A DNA stretch of 64,000 nt from Chryseobacterium herbae (GTDB lineage: Bacteria; Bacteroidota; Bacteroidia; Flavobacteriales; Weeksellaceae). The stretch lies in NCBI RefSeq assembly GCF_025154075.1, contig NZ_JAOAMU010000003.1, positions 209,613 through 273,612 on the forward strand. Direction: 5' to 3'. Of this stretch, positions 1 through 8,069 are shown piece after piece; the stretch's first letter is position 1; each line of letters starts with the position of its first letter. The translations under genes and the position numbers were made by a program. The notes under the pieces were generated by a model. That model did no database searches, had not been told where the DNA came from, and saw only the letters and a program-made list of their open reading frames with translations.

Positions 1-615
1 AAAGCAGGAGTGAAATCCAGACTTCAAAATTGCGGACAAACCTGTACTGCCGCTAAAAGATTTATTATTGATGAAAAAATTGAAGGTGAATTTTTACCGA
101 AATTCATTGAAGAATATAAAACGTATGAAGTGGGAGATCCTTTAAATAAGGAAACTAAATTAGCGGGAATGGCAAGACCGGACCTCGCTGATGAGTTGGA
201 AGCTCAGTTCAACCGCGCACTGGAAAACGGTGCTGAAATTATTATTCCTTTGGAAAGAATTTCTGAAAATGAATTTAAACCCGGTTTAATTCGTGTTCAG
301 GAAGGAAATCCTATTTTAAAGGAAGAACTTTTTGGCCCTCTGGGAATGATCATGATTGCTAAAAGTGATGAACAGGCTTTGCAAATGGCGAATGATATTC
401 CTTTTGGACTTTCAAATTCCGTTTGGACGAAGAAAACAGACCGTCAGTTATTTTTTATTGAAAACCTGGAATCAGGAACGGTCAATATCAATAGAATGAC
501 GAGCTCAGATCCGCGTTTTCCATTCGGTGGAAGCAAAGGTTCGGGATATGGAACGGAGTTGTCTTTATTGGCTTTAAAAGAGTTTGTGACGGCAAGAACG
601 ATCGTGGGGAACTAG
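1..615 (+). CDS. Aldehyde dehydrogenase, succinate-semialdehyde type (C-terminal part, 5' end outside window)
   Basis: The reading frame is open from the first base, so the N-terminal NAD-binding part lies outside the window; about 204 C-terminal residues are visible. The catalytic cysteine is in NCGQTCTAAKR (Cys15 of the visible part). The oligomerisation end has SSDPRFPFGGSKGSGYG, which resembles the NAD(P)-dependent succinate-semialdehyde dehydrogenases (Sad/YneI and GabD group) more than the other aldehyde dehydrogenase in this window. The family oxidises an aldehyde to the acid using NAD(P) in the cytoplasm. The exact substrate cannot be fixed from this fragment. It converges on pyk, with a bidirectional hairpin between them. 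Confidence 0.85.
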   Translation, partial: KAGVKSRLQNCGQTCTAAKRFIIDEKIEGEFLPKFIEEYKTYEVGDPLNKETKLAGMARPDLADELEAQFNRALENGAEIIIPLERISENEFKPGLIRVQEGNPILKEELFGPLGMIMIAKSDEQALQMANDIPFGLSNSVWTKKTDRQLFFIENLESGTVNINRMTSSDPRFPFGGSKGSGYGTELSLLALKEFVTARTIVGN

Positions 616-619
616 TGAT

Positions 620-675
620 AATGTACAATGTAAAAAGTATAATTGTAAAAAGTAAAATGTACAAAGTATAATGTA
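620..675. repeat. Degenerate heptamer run (AATGTAC/AATGTAA type)
   Basis: Eight consecutive 7-base units can be read after the dehydrogenase stop: AATGTAC, AATGTAA, AAAGTAT, AATTGTA, AAAAGTA, AAATGTA, CAAAGTA, TAATGTA. It is the degenerate relative of the perfect AATGTAT array at the right end of the window. Confidence 0.75.
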
Positions 676-694
676 AGTTTACGGTTATCAATAT

Positions 695-730
695 AAAAAA
701 TCCCGGAAATAGATATTTTCGGGATTTTTT
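695..730. terminator. Bidirectional intrinsic terminator between aldehyde dehydrogenase and pyk
   Basis: The arm AAAAAATCCCGGAAAT is followed by a 4-base loop and ATTTTCGGGATTTTTT. The stem has one G-U pair, with an A run on one side and a T run on the other, so it can stop transcription from both converging genes. Confidence 0.85.
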
Positions 731-752
731 GTATGCTGGTCAAAAAGTAATT

Positions 753-794
753 TTGCTTATTGCTTATTGCTTATTGCTTATTGCTTATTGCTTA
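753..794. repeat. Perfect tandem heptamer array (TTGCTTA)6
   Basis: Six uninterrupted copies of TTGCTTA. The last copy reaches the stop codon of pyk, whose final bases at 792-794 lie inside the repeat. Copy number could vary by slippage without changing the Pyk protein. Confidence 0.95.
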
Positions 795-2237
795 AACTGT
801 TGTCAGCCTAAGTGTATTCGTTTTTCCGCCTTCGTAAGATGGAGTAGCATTGATGTTGATTACAAAATCTCCGCTTTCGATATACCCATGGTTGTGAGTC
901 AGCATATTCACCTGAATGATCGTCTCATCCGTAGACTTTTTCATGTCATAGTAGTAAGCATGAACGCCCCAAAGAAGGTTCAACATGGTGATCACTCTTC
1001 TGTTTCCACTGTATACAATGATCTGAGAATTCGGTCTGTGAGCGGCAAGCTGGAATGCTGTATATCCTGAGTGCGTCAATGTAACGATTGCAGAAACGTT
1101 AGTAGTTTTAGCAATTCTTACAGCTGCAAGACATACTCTGTTCGTGATAAATCTTTCGTCGATGCAGTTGTAATCTTTTTCCATAGGCTCATTTTTATGT
1201 TGGTAAAAATGAGTGGTCTCGATATTCTTTACAATTTTCGTCATGTTTTCAACGACCTGAATCGGATATCTTCCTACAGAAGTTTCTCCTGAAAGCATTA
1301 CGGCATCAGCACCATCCAATACAGAGTTGGCAACGTCATTTACTTCCGCTCTGGTAGGCGTAAGACTGTTGATCATAGTTTCCATCATCTGTGTAGCGAT
1401 AATCACCGGCTTTGAATAGAATCTTGCCTTCTCTACCAAAGTTTTCTGGATAGCAGGAACTTCTTCCATCGGAACTTCCACACCAAGGTCACCACGGGCA
1501 ACCATCAGTCCGTCACATTCCAATAGAATTTCGTCAATATTTTTAACGCCTTCCGGCTTTTCAATCTTAGCAATGATCGGCGTTTTGAATTTTCCGTTCG
1601 GATGGCTGTCAATCAATTTTTTCAGGTCAATGATATCCTGAGCATGACGTACAAAAGAAAGTGCAATCCAGTCAACCTCCATGTCAAGCATGAAATTGGC
1701 ATCCTGAATGTCTTTTTCCGTAAGAGCAGGAAGAGATACATTGGTATTTGGCAGGTTCACCCCTTTCTTGGAACTTAGAGGTCCCCCTTGAATGGTCTTT
1801 GCTTTTACCGTATCTATTTCGTTGGTTTCAATAACTTCCAACATCAGTTTTCCGTCATCAATAAGGATTTTCTCCCCAACTTTTACGTCCTGAGGAAACT
1901 GCTGGTAGGTCATGTAAACCTTAGTAGAATCTCCCTCTATTTTCTCATTCGTAAAGGTAAGGATATCACCAGGGTTCAGGTAGGAACCTTCTTTTACAAC
2001 GCCCACTCTCAGTTTCGGGCCCTGAAGGTCTCCTAAGATCCCTATAGAATAGCCATATTCCTGATTAAGCTCTCTGATAATTTCAATATTATTTCGAACT
2101 AAGTCGTAGTCTGCATGTGAAAAATTTATTCTGAAAATATCAACACCCGCTTTCATTAGTCCTAACATTACCTCCTTCGATGATGAAGCAGGCCCTAGTG
2201 TTGCAATAATTTTTGTCTTCTTTAAATACTTATTCAT
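792..2237 (-). CDS. pyk: Pyruvate kinase
   Basis: Pyruvate kinase transfers phosphate from phosphoenolpyruvate to ADP, the last step of glycolysis in the cytoplasm. The 481 residues match the usual bacterial length. The N-terminus TKIIATLGPASS is the family start. The active-site signature IAKIEKPEG is at 222-230 and carries the catalytic lysine. The Mg/PEP site MVARGDLGVEVP is at 245-256, and ATQMMETM (281-288) follows. The C-terminal regulatory domain is present. It is the last gene of acpP-fabF-rnc-IPExxxVDY-pyk and overlaps the gene before it by 8 bases, so it is probably translationally coupled. Confidence 0.97.
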   Translation of the reverse strand: MNKYLKKTKIIATLGPASSSKEVMLGLMKAGVDIFRINFSHADYDLVRNNIEIIRELNQEYGYSIGILGDLQGPKLRVGVVKEGSYLNPGDILTFTNEKIEGDSTKVYMTYQQFPQDVKVGEKILIDDGKLMLEVIETNEIDTVKAKTIQGGPLSSKKGVNLPNTNVSLPALTEKDIQDANFMLDMEVDWIALSFVRHAQDIIDLKKLIDSHPNGKFKTPIIAKIEKPEGVKNIDEILLECDGLMVARGDLGVEVPMEEVPAIQKTLVEKARFYSKPVIIATQMMETMINSLTPTRAEVNDVANSVLDGADAVMLSGETSVGRYPIQVVENMTKIVKNIETTHFYQHKNEPMEKDYNCIDERFITNRVCLAAVRIAKTTNVSAIVTLTHSGYTAFQLAAHRPNSQIIVYSGNRRVITMLNLLWGVHAYYYDMKKSTDETIIQVNMLTHNHGYIESGDFVININATPSYEGGKTNTLRLTTV

Positions 2238-2703
2238 AATATTGGATAATTTGATAAAGTTCCTCTTCAGAACTCAGTGTATAGTCTTGTATCGGAAATA
2301 CAAGATTTTCCGGGAGCAAAATTACGGAAAAATCAGGAATTTGTTCCGATGTATGCAGAATATATTCCACATCTACCTGATTATTTAATAAAAATTTAAT
2401 GTTTTCTTCTTCTGTGAAGAGCTCGGTCTGCAGTTTTTTTTGCTTACTTTCCGAAGACCGGTTTGAAATGAACGTAAAACACGTTTTCGTAAACTTATGG
2501 TAAGCTTCAAATCTTGGAAAAAAGTAGTCGTAATAAGCCCCGTGAATGATCACATCTTTTTTTCGGGAAAAAGCGAGGCCGTTGATTTGATTAATCTTGT
2601 AGAAAAACTCATGAGCAGGTACATCTTTTGCTAATCTTACCAATCCTATGGCAATATCTTCAAATTCTATATCGTCTAGATCATAAAGTTTTTGGATTTC
2701 CAA
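2230..2703 (-). CDS. IPExxxVDY family protein
   Basis: A small, acidic, soluble 157-residue protein with no signal peptide or membrane segment. Near the C-terminus it has LPENLVFPIQDYTL, a variant of the IPE-x3-V-DY signature for which a Bacteroidetes family is named. The family is typically found between rnc and pyk, as here. Its start overlaps the end of rnc by 23 bases and its end overlaps pyk by 8, so the three genes form one translational unit. Its biochemical role is unknown. The position suggests a link to RNA processing or central metabolism, but that is inference. Confidence 0.8.
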   Translation of the reverse strand: MEIQKLYDLDDIEFEDIAIGLVRLAKDVPAHEFFYKINQINGLAFSRKKDVIIHGAYYDYFFPRFEAYHKFTKTCFTFISNRSSESKQKKLQTELFTEEENIKFLLNNQVDVEYILHTSEQIPDFSVILLPENLVFPIQDYTLSSEEELYQIIQYYE

Positions 2704-3442
2704 GTATGTTTTCTTTTTTGTTTAAAATATAAAATGCTCTCTGCGCTGCCTTTTCTTCTGCCTTCTTTTTGGAAGTTTCCGTCGCATTGGCGATTTTTTC
2801 TTCTCCCAGCCAGACATGACACCTGAAGACGATTGCTTTGTTAGCCTGAACTTCTTCGCAGGTTTCGTATTTTATATTTACTTTTTTCTTCTGGCTCCAT
2901 TCAAGCAGAAGGCCTTTGTAGCTTACAATTTTATTTTCAAGCTTATTAATTTCAGAAGGCGTCAGTAATCTTTCCAGAATGATCCTTTTACAGGCGTCAT
3001 ACTGGAAGTCCAGATAAATGGCACCAATAAGTGCCTCAAATAAATTTCCGGAGATATTTTCGCCCAAGGCTGCGGATCCCTGCTTCTGCAAGAGATCGAT
3101 AAGCTTCAGGTCTTCACCTAATTTATTAAGATTCTTCCTATTAACAATTTTAGATTTCATCTGTGTGAGATATCCTTCGTTGGCCTGAGGATAAGTCTGG
3201 AACAGATGACAGGAAATAATTGTACCCAAAACAGAATCTCCCAAAAATTCAAGTCGTTCGTAATTACTGTCTTGATTTTTAGAAGAACTTTTTAAAGAAA
3301 AAGCTTCCCGGTAAAGAGCTATATTCTGAACCTCGGCGCCCAGCATTTTTTTCAGCTCGGTACTGAGGAAATAGTCTCTCTCCGTTAATTTTCTTTTTCT
3401 TTGTCTGAGAAGGAATTTAGAAAAGTATTTCTGTAACTCCAT
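2681..3442 (-). CDS. rnc: Ribonuclease III
   Basis: RNase III cleaves double-stranded RNA in rRNA precursors and structured mRNAs. The signature ERLEFLGDSVLG is at 62-73, with acidic catalytic residues Glu65 and Asp69. The second metal-binding segment NLFEALIGAIYLD is at 133-145 (Glu136). A double-stranded-RNA-binding domain occupies about 170-240 and ends with the helix TSKKKAEEKAAQRAFYIL. At 253 residues it is slightly longer than the enterobacterial enzyme because of a basic N-terminal extension (KFLLRQRKRK). It lies 9 bases after fabF in the same operon; the fab-rnc link is common across bacteria. Confidence 0.96.
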   Translation of the reverse strand: MELQKYFSKFLLRQRKRKLTERDYFLSTELKKMLGAEVQNIALYREAFSLKSSSKNQDSNYERLEFLGDSVLGTIISCHLFQTYPQANEGYLTQMKSKIVNRKNLNKLGEDLKLIDLLQKQGSAALGENISGNLFEALIGAIYLDFQYDACKRIILERLLTPSEINKLENKIVSYKGLLLEWSQKKKVNIKYETCEEVQANKAIVFRCHVWLGEEKIANATETSKKKAEEKAAQRAFYILNKKENILGNPKTL

Positions 3443-3451
3443 TCATTGAAT

Positions 3452-4696
3452 TTAGATTTTCTTAAATAGAACGCAAGCGTTGTGCCCGCCAAATCCAAAA
3501 GTATTGCTCATGGCTACTTTTACATCTTTCTTCACAGCATTAATGAATGTGAAATTCAGTCTGCTGTCAATGTTTTCATCATCAGTAAAATGGTTGATGG
3601 TAGGCGGAACGATACCATGAATAATAGTTCCTAATGCAGCGATAGCTTCAATAACTCCAGCTGCACCCAGAAGGTGACCGGTCATTGATTTTGTAGAATT
3701 GATCTGAATATCAAAAGCGTGCTCGCCTAATAATTTCGAAATTGCGTTGGATTCTGCAATATCTCCTAATGGAGTAGAGGTACCATGCATGTTGATATGG
3801 TCTACTTCATCAGCAGTTAAGCCTGCGTCTTCCAAACAGTTTTTCATTACCAGATAAGCGCCTAAGCCTTCAGGATGTGGGGCAGTCATATGGTGTGCAT
3901 CTGCACTCATACCGCCACCTAGCAATTCTGCATAAATGGTAGCACCACGTTTTACCGCGTGCTCATATTCTTCAAGAATGATCGTTCCTGCACCTTCACC
4001 TAAAACAAAGCCATCTCTGTCTTTATCAAAAGGTCTTGAAGCAGTGGTAGGGTCATCATTTCTTGTAGAAAGTGCCATCATCGCATTAAATCCACCGACA
4101 CCACTTGCTGTAACGGCTGCTTCAGAGCCTCCGCACACAATAACGTCTGCTTTTCCTAGCTGGATAATCATCTTGGAATCAATTAAGGCATTGGCTGAAG
4201 ATGCACAGGCTGATACCGTAGTATAATTCGGCCCGTGAAAACCGTACTCAATTGAAATGTGTCCAGGAGTGATATCCGCGATCATTTTAGGAATAAAGAA
4301 AGGGTTGAATCTTGGGATTTCCGTATTCGCCCATCCTAAAACCTCAGTTTCGAAAGTCTCTAAACCTCCGATACCGGAACCCCAAATTACACCGACTCTG
4401 TTTTTATCAACATTGTCTTCCATAATTCTGGAGTGTGCTACCGCTTCTCTTGCGGCTACTAGCCCAAGCTGAGTATTTCGGTCCATTTTCTTTGCTTCTT
4501 TCTTATCGAAATGCTGCAGCGGATCGAAACCTTTTACTTCGCAAGCGAACTTAGTTTTAAAGTTTGTGGCATCAAAAAGAGTAATCGGAGCAGCACCGCT
4601 CTCACCTTTAAGAAGATTTTCCCAGTATTCTTTTGCATTATTTCCAATCGGTGTTATTGCGCCAAAACCGGTTACAACTACTCTTTTTAATTCCAT
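3452..4696 (-). CDS. fabF: 3-oxoacyl-[ACP] synthase II (KAS II)
   Basis: This is the condensing enzyme that elongates acyl-ACP with malonyl-ACP in type II fatty-acid synthesis. The 414 residues match FabF length. The nucleophile is Cys164 in TTVSACASSANA. The two catalytic histidines lie in HINMHGTSTPLGD (about residue 304) and STKSMTGHLLGAAG (about 341), giving the Cys-His-His triad of KAS I/II rather than the Cys-His-Asn triad of FabH. The C-terminus SNTFGFGGHNACVLF is typical. It follows acpP by 33 bases, the usual acpP-fabF pair. Confidence 0.97.
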   Translation of the reverse strand: MELKRVVVTGFGAITPIGNNAKEYWENLLKGESGAAPITLFDATNFKTKFACEVKGFDPLQHFDKKEAKKMDRNTQLGLVAAREAVAHSRIMEDNVDKNRVGVIWGSGIGGLETFETEVLGWANTEIPRFNPFFIPKMIADITPGHISIEYGFHGPNYTTVSACASSANALIDSKMIIQLGKADVIVCGGSEAAVTASGVGGFNAMMALSTRNDDPTTASRPFDKDRDGFVLGEGAGTIILEEYEHAVKRGATIYAELLGGGMSADAHHMTAPHPEGLGAYLVMKNCLEDAGLTADEVDHINMHGTSTPLGDIAESNAISKLLGEHAFDIQINSTKSMTGHLLGAAGVIEAIAALGTIIHGIVPPTINHFTDDENIDSRLNFTFINAVKKDVKVAMSNTFGFGGHNACVLFKKI

Positions 4697-4729
4697 AAAC
4701 TTTTAAAATTTTCTTTTTGTTGAAGAATA

Positions 4730-4969
4730 TTATTTATTTACTACTTCTTCGATGTAAGCGATAGCGTGACCTACAGTAGTAATTTTTTCAGCCTGATCAT
4801 CAGGGATTTGAATGTTGAATTCTTTTTCAAATTCCATGATTAACTCAACTGTATCCAATGAATCAGCTCCTAAATCGTTAGTGAAGCTAGCTTCAGGAGT
4901 TACTTCTGTTTCTTCAACGTCAAGCTTATCAGCGATGATAGCTTTTACTCTTGATGCAATGTCTGACAT
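4730..4969 (-). CDS. acpP: Acyl carrier protein
   Basis: A 79-residue acidic protein that carries acyl chains on a phosphopantetheine arm. The attachment serine is Ser37 in the motif [15 protein letters not shown]. Four-helix ACP length and composition are normal. It is the first gene of the operon that runs leftward to pyk; a -7 promoter element lies about 30 bases upstream. Confidence 0.98.
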   Translation of the reverse strand: MSDIASRVKAIIADKLDVEETEVTPEASFTNDLGADSLDTVELIMEFEKEFNIQIPDDQAEKITTVGHAIAYIEEVVNK

Positions 4970-5000
4970 AGTAAATTATTTTTTTAATTGTTAGATGGTG

Positions 5001-5008
5001 CAAATATA
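5001..5008 (-). promoter_or_regulatory. -7 element of the acpP operon promoter
   Basis: On the minus strand this reads TATATTTG, an exact match to the Bacteroidetes -7 consensus TAnnTTTG. It is followed by a short A/T leader into acpP. No convincing TTTG is seen at -33. Confidence 0.6.
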
Positions 5009-5356
5009 TAAAATTCTTCACGATAAAACATTTTTTTAGTCTTTTTTGTGGGTAGACTATACTTATTTTATAGTGAGAAGTTTTAGTGTTTTCGTTTTCA
5101 GGTATTTATGTTTACTATGCAAATCATAAGTAAAATGGATGGTCGGGGAAGGTAAAGAAAGTGCGTAAATGGTTTGTAGCAGAAGGCTGATCGAATATAT
5201 TTCAGCCTGAAAAAGGATCAGCTGATGCGGATTAAAAACTAATTTCTTTTTTGTGAAATTTGAGTATTAAAAGATCATTTTAAATTTTCATCGGAGAAAC
5301 AGACGTTCAATTTTATAGGTTTTGTGAGCTTTTTAGCAAAGTTGAATTGAGCCATG
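5009..5356. other. Intergenic region between acpP and the aldehyde dehydrogenase
   Basis: An A/T-rich divergent gap. No coding frame or RNA gene is seen in it. The acpP promoter lies at its left edge and an inverted-repeat operator lies just to its right. Confidence 0.6.
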
Positions 5357-5395
5357 GGACAAAGTACTTCCTTCGTAATTGTAAGAACTTTGTCC
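5357..5395 (+). promoter_or_regulatory. 9-bp inverted repeat operator in front of aldehyde dehydrogenase
   Basis: GGACAAAGT (5357-5365) and ACTTTGTCC (5387-5395) are perfect inverted repeats with a 21-base spacer and half-site centres 30 bases apart. The right arm overlaps a -7-like GAACTTTG (5385-5392). It lies about 20 bases before the ATG at 5417, where a repressor or activator would act. The cognate regulator is not shown; the AraC-type gene at 7147 is one candidate. Confidence 0.55.
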
Positions 5396-5416
5396 TGTAA
5401 AATTAAAATAAACAAT

Positions 5417-6832
5417 ATGAAACGTATAGAACAAGCTTACATCAACGGTGAATTTGCCATATTACACGGAACAGAAGTATTCGATCTGATTAATCCGTCC
5501 AACCATGAAAAAATAGGGGAAGTAGTTTTAGGAGATGAAACCGATACTCAAAAAGCTATTGCAGCAGCGAAAGAAGCTTTTAAAACATTTTCAAAAACGA
5601 CTATTGAAGAGCGTATTGAAATTCTTAAGAACTTAAAGAAGGCTGTAGAAAATCGTGAAGAAGAACTTATCGAAACCATGATCCTGGAGTACGGCGGAAC
5701 GCGACAGTTCTGCACGGCAGGCTTCCAAAATATGGTAGGAGCTTTTGAACACATGATTGAAACCCTCCGTGATTTTGAATTTGAAAGGAAAGCAGGGAAA
5801 ACCCTTGTACAGATGACTCCCATTGGAGTAGTCGGCATTATTACCCCATGGAATTCCAGCAACGGTTTTATATGCAGTAAATTCGCCACAGCAGTTGCTG
5901 CAGGTTGTACAGTCGTTGTAAAGCCCAGTGAAATGAGCGCACTTCAGACCCAAATCATTGTAGAATGTTTTCATGAAGCAGGTTTACCAAAAGGAATTTT
6001 CAATGTCGTAAACGGATTGGGAAATGTCGTGGGAAATGAAATTGTTAGCCATCCTGATATCGCTAAAATCTCTTTTACCGGTTCTACCCAAACAGGAAAA
6101 ATGATTGCTAAAGGCGCTGTAGACAGTATGAAAAGAGTAACCCTGGAACTTGGTGGGAAATCGCCCAATATTATTTTAGATGATGCTGATTTTACGCAGG
6201 CAATTCCCCAGGCTGTCTTTGGAGCTTATATGAATAGCGGACAGGCCTGTATTGCACCGACCCGTTTACTGGTTCCTCAGTCGAGACTGGAAGAAGTTAA
6301 TAAAATTGCGAAAGAAACAGCGCTTCAGGTTGTCGTAGGAAATCCTACCAATGAAAATACAAATGTAGGTCCGATGGTTTCTGAAAAACAGTATGAACGC
6401 GTACAAAGTTATATTCAGTTAGGTCTGGAAGAAGGGGCAGATTTGTTAGCGGGTGGTATCGGAAAACCGGAAGGTCTTGAAGATGGAAATTTTGTTAAGG
6501 CCACTATTTTTACCAATGTCAGAAATGATATGCGTATTGCTCAGGAAGAAATTTTTGGACCCGTACTTTCGATCATCGCTTATGAAAATGAAGAAGAAGC
6601 TATTGCAATTGCGAATGATACTCCTTATGGATTGGCTGCTTATGTGACTTCTTCGGATGAGAGTCGTGCCATCAGGGTAGCTTCTCAGATTGAAGCGGGA
6701 AGAGTTTGTGTGAATGGTTTTAAACACGATCCGCTGGCACCGTTCGGAGGATTCAAACAATCGGGAATTGGTAGGGAATTCGGAGCATTTGGTCTGGAAG
6801 AATATTTGGAACCGAAATCAATTTTGGTGTAA
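5417..6832 (+). CDS. NAD(P)-dependent aldehyde dehydrogenase family protein
   Basis: A 471-residue cytoplasmic aldehyde dehydrogenase. Visible family elements are TPWN (143-146, coenzyme and oxyanion site), the general base Glu244 in LELGGKSPN, and the nucleophile Cys278 in NSGQACIAPTR. The C-terminal segment APFGGFKQSGIGRE is also typical. An upstream in-frame ATG at 5354 is not used here, because that extension runs through the inverted-repeat operator and encodes an unrelated hydrophilic stretch; homologues start at MKRIEQAYINGEF. The substrate is not determined. The next gene is an AraC-type regulator on the same strand, a common partner for catabolic dehydrogenases. Confidence 0.92.
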   Translation: MKRIEQAYINGEFAILHGTEVFDLINPSNHEKIGEVVLGDETDTQKAIAAAKEAFKTFSKTTIEERIEILKNLKKAVENREEELIETMILEYGGTRQFCTAGFQNMVGAFEHMIETLRDFEFERKAGKTLVQMTPIGVVGIITPWNSSNGFICSKFATAVAAGCTVVVKPSEMSALQTQIIVECFHEAGLPKGIFNVVNGLGNVVGNEIVSHPDIAKISFTGSTQTGKMIAKGAVDSMKRVTLELGGKSPNIILDDADFTQAIPQAVFGAYMNSGQACIAPTRLLVPQSRLEEVNKIAKETALQVVVGNPTNENTNVGPMVSEKQYERVQSYIQLGLEEGADLLAGGIGKPEGLEDGNFVKATIFTNVRNDMRIAQEEIFGPVLSIIAYENEEEAIAIANDTPYGLAAYVTSSDESRAIRVASQIEAGRVCVNGFKHDPLAPFGGFKQSGIGREFGAFGLEEYLEPKSILV

Positions 6833-6890
6833 ATCATCATTAAAAAATACCTGATTTCGGGAAGATATTTCAGTTTTTATTATGATGTAA

Positions 6891-7055
6891 GGAAGTCAGA
6901 AGCTTGAAGAGGGAAGTTGTTGAAGTCCAAAGATAGAAATACAGATTGTTTTTATTCATCTTTTTAAAACTATTTCAATAAATTTAAAAGGAATTGTTAA
7001 GTGCTTACTGCCCAATAGTAACTTCCATCATCCAGCTTCCATCTTCCAACCTTTT
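6891..7055. repeat. Heptad paired-arm repeat
   Basis: The left arm 6891-6925 reads in exact 7-base steps: GGAAGTC, AGAAGCT, TGAAGAG, GGAAGTT, GTTGAAG. The right arm 7021-7048 reads ACTTCCA, TCATCCA, GCTTCCA, TCTTCCA. Its complement (TGGAAGA, TGGAAGC, TGGATGA, TGGAAGT) matches the left arm heptad by heptad. About 95 A/T-rich bases separate the arms. The 314-base gap 6833-7146 otherwise holds only the short inverted repeat before the regulator. Confidence 0.75.
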
Positions 7056-7102
7056 AATCTTAACTTTTTATCCCAAACTCAGGTTAAAATATTATATTGA
7101 AC

Positions 7103-7130
7103 AGTCAAGTCAGAGTTTTTTGGCTTGACT
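7103..7130 (+). promoter_or_regulatory. Inverted repeat upstream of AraC-type regulator
   Basis: AGTCAAG and CTTGACT are perfect 7-base inverted repeats with a 14-base spacer, ending 16 bases before the start codon. It could be an autoregulatory operator or a leader hairpin. A T-rich stretch follows, so weak termination is also possible. Confidence 0.4.
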
Positions 7131-7146
7131 TTAATTACGAAAAGAA

Positions 7147-7941
7147 ATGTCCGAAAATATCGATTACATCAATTATTCCTGCTACTTCGCCGTTTTTCGT
7201 GAAGGGGAACAGTTCGTTTCCTATAATGCTTTGTCGATGGTGATTTCAGGAGAAATGGAACTTAATGATGGCGTTCACCGGAAAATATTCCGGAGTGGAG
7301 ACGTCTATCTTGTCCGGAAAAATCAATTGTTGAAATTTCTGAAAAAGCCGGGCGAAGAAGTAGGATTTAAATCATTATCGATTAGGTTTGACGATGAACT
7401 GCTGAAGGAAATGAGCTTGGAAGAACATTTTGTACTCCCGGAAAGATCAAAAACGTCCGCTTTTACTGATGTTTCAGAAGTAAAACATTTGAAATACTTT
7501 ATGGAATCTTTGCTTCAGTACCAGGATCTGTTGGAAAACAAATCTCCCGAGCTGGCTCTGTTGAAACAGAAAGAAGCTTTGTTCCTTTTATTTGGACATG
7601 ATCCGTCATTAAAAAATATTCTGTATGATATTTCTGATCCGCATAAAATAGATCTCGAAGGTTTTATGCAGAAGAACTATCATTTTAATGTAAAGCTGGA
7701 CCGGTTTGCTTATCTGACAGGAAGAAGTCTCGCAACCTTTAAACGGGATTTTGAAAAAATATTCGGAACTGCGCCAAGAAAATGGCTGCTCGAAAAAAGA
7801 CTGCAGGAAGCCCGCTACCTTTTGGAAAAAGGAAAAAAGGCGACGGATATTTATCTGGATCTGGGCTTTGAAGATCTTTCCCATTTTTCATTTGCTTTTA
7901 AAAAACAGTATGGGTTGCCACCGAGCAGGTTATCCATATAA
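7147..7941 (+). CDS. AraC family transcriptional regulator
   Basis: 264 residues. An N-terminal cupin-like sensing part (about 10-95, with the SGD-Y-LV turn typical of AraC_binding_2 proteins) is followed by two helix-turn-helix segments, about 180-203 (LDRFAYLTGRSLATFKRDFE) and 230-258 (IYLDLGFEDLSHFSFAFKKQ). The ending LPPSRL matches the family end P-x-x-Y/W-R. It probably controls the aldehyde dehydrogenase just upstream or itself; this is inferred from position. It converges on the three-gene secreted-protein operon, with a hairpin between. Confidence 0.92.
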   Translation: MSENIDYINYSCYFAVFREGEQFVSYNALSMVISGEMELNDGVHRKIFRSGDVYLVRKNQLLKFLKKPGEEVGFKSLSIRFDDELLKEMSLEEHFVLPERSKTSAFTDVSEVKHLKYFMESLLQYQDLLENKSPELALLKQKEALFLLFGHDPSLKNILYDISDPHKIDLEGFMQKNYHFNVKLDRFAYLTGRSLATFKRDFEKIFGTAPRKWLLEKRLQEARYLLEKGKKATDIYLDLGFEDLSHFSFAFKKQYGLPPSRLSI

Positions 7942-7948
7942 AATAAAA

Positions 7949-7974
7949 ACCTTCAATAAACGAGTATTGAAGGT
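7949..7974 (-). terminator. Terminator of the secreted-protein trio
   Basis: ACCTTCAATA and TATTGAAGGT form a perfect 10-bp stem with a 6-base loop. On the minus strand it is followed by TTTTATTTT, so it serves mainly the leftward operon. Confidence 0.75.
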
Positions 7975-8069
7975 CTACAGATTTCTATTAAATGTAATGA
8001 CAGGTTTTATTCTGCAGGAACTTTATTTTTAAAGGTTAGACTTGTTAATAATATTTCCGGGATTGATAA

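Noticed and set aside
5354..5416. N-terminal extension of the aldehyde dehydrogenase from ATG 5354
   Set aside because: It reads through a perfect inverted-repeat operator and a -7-like element and is not like family N-termini.
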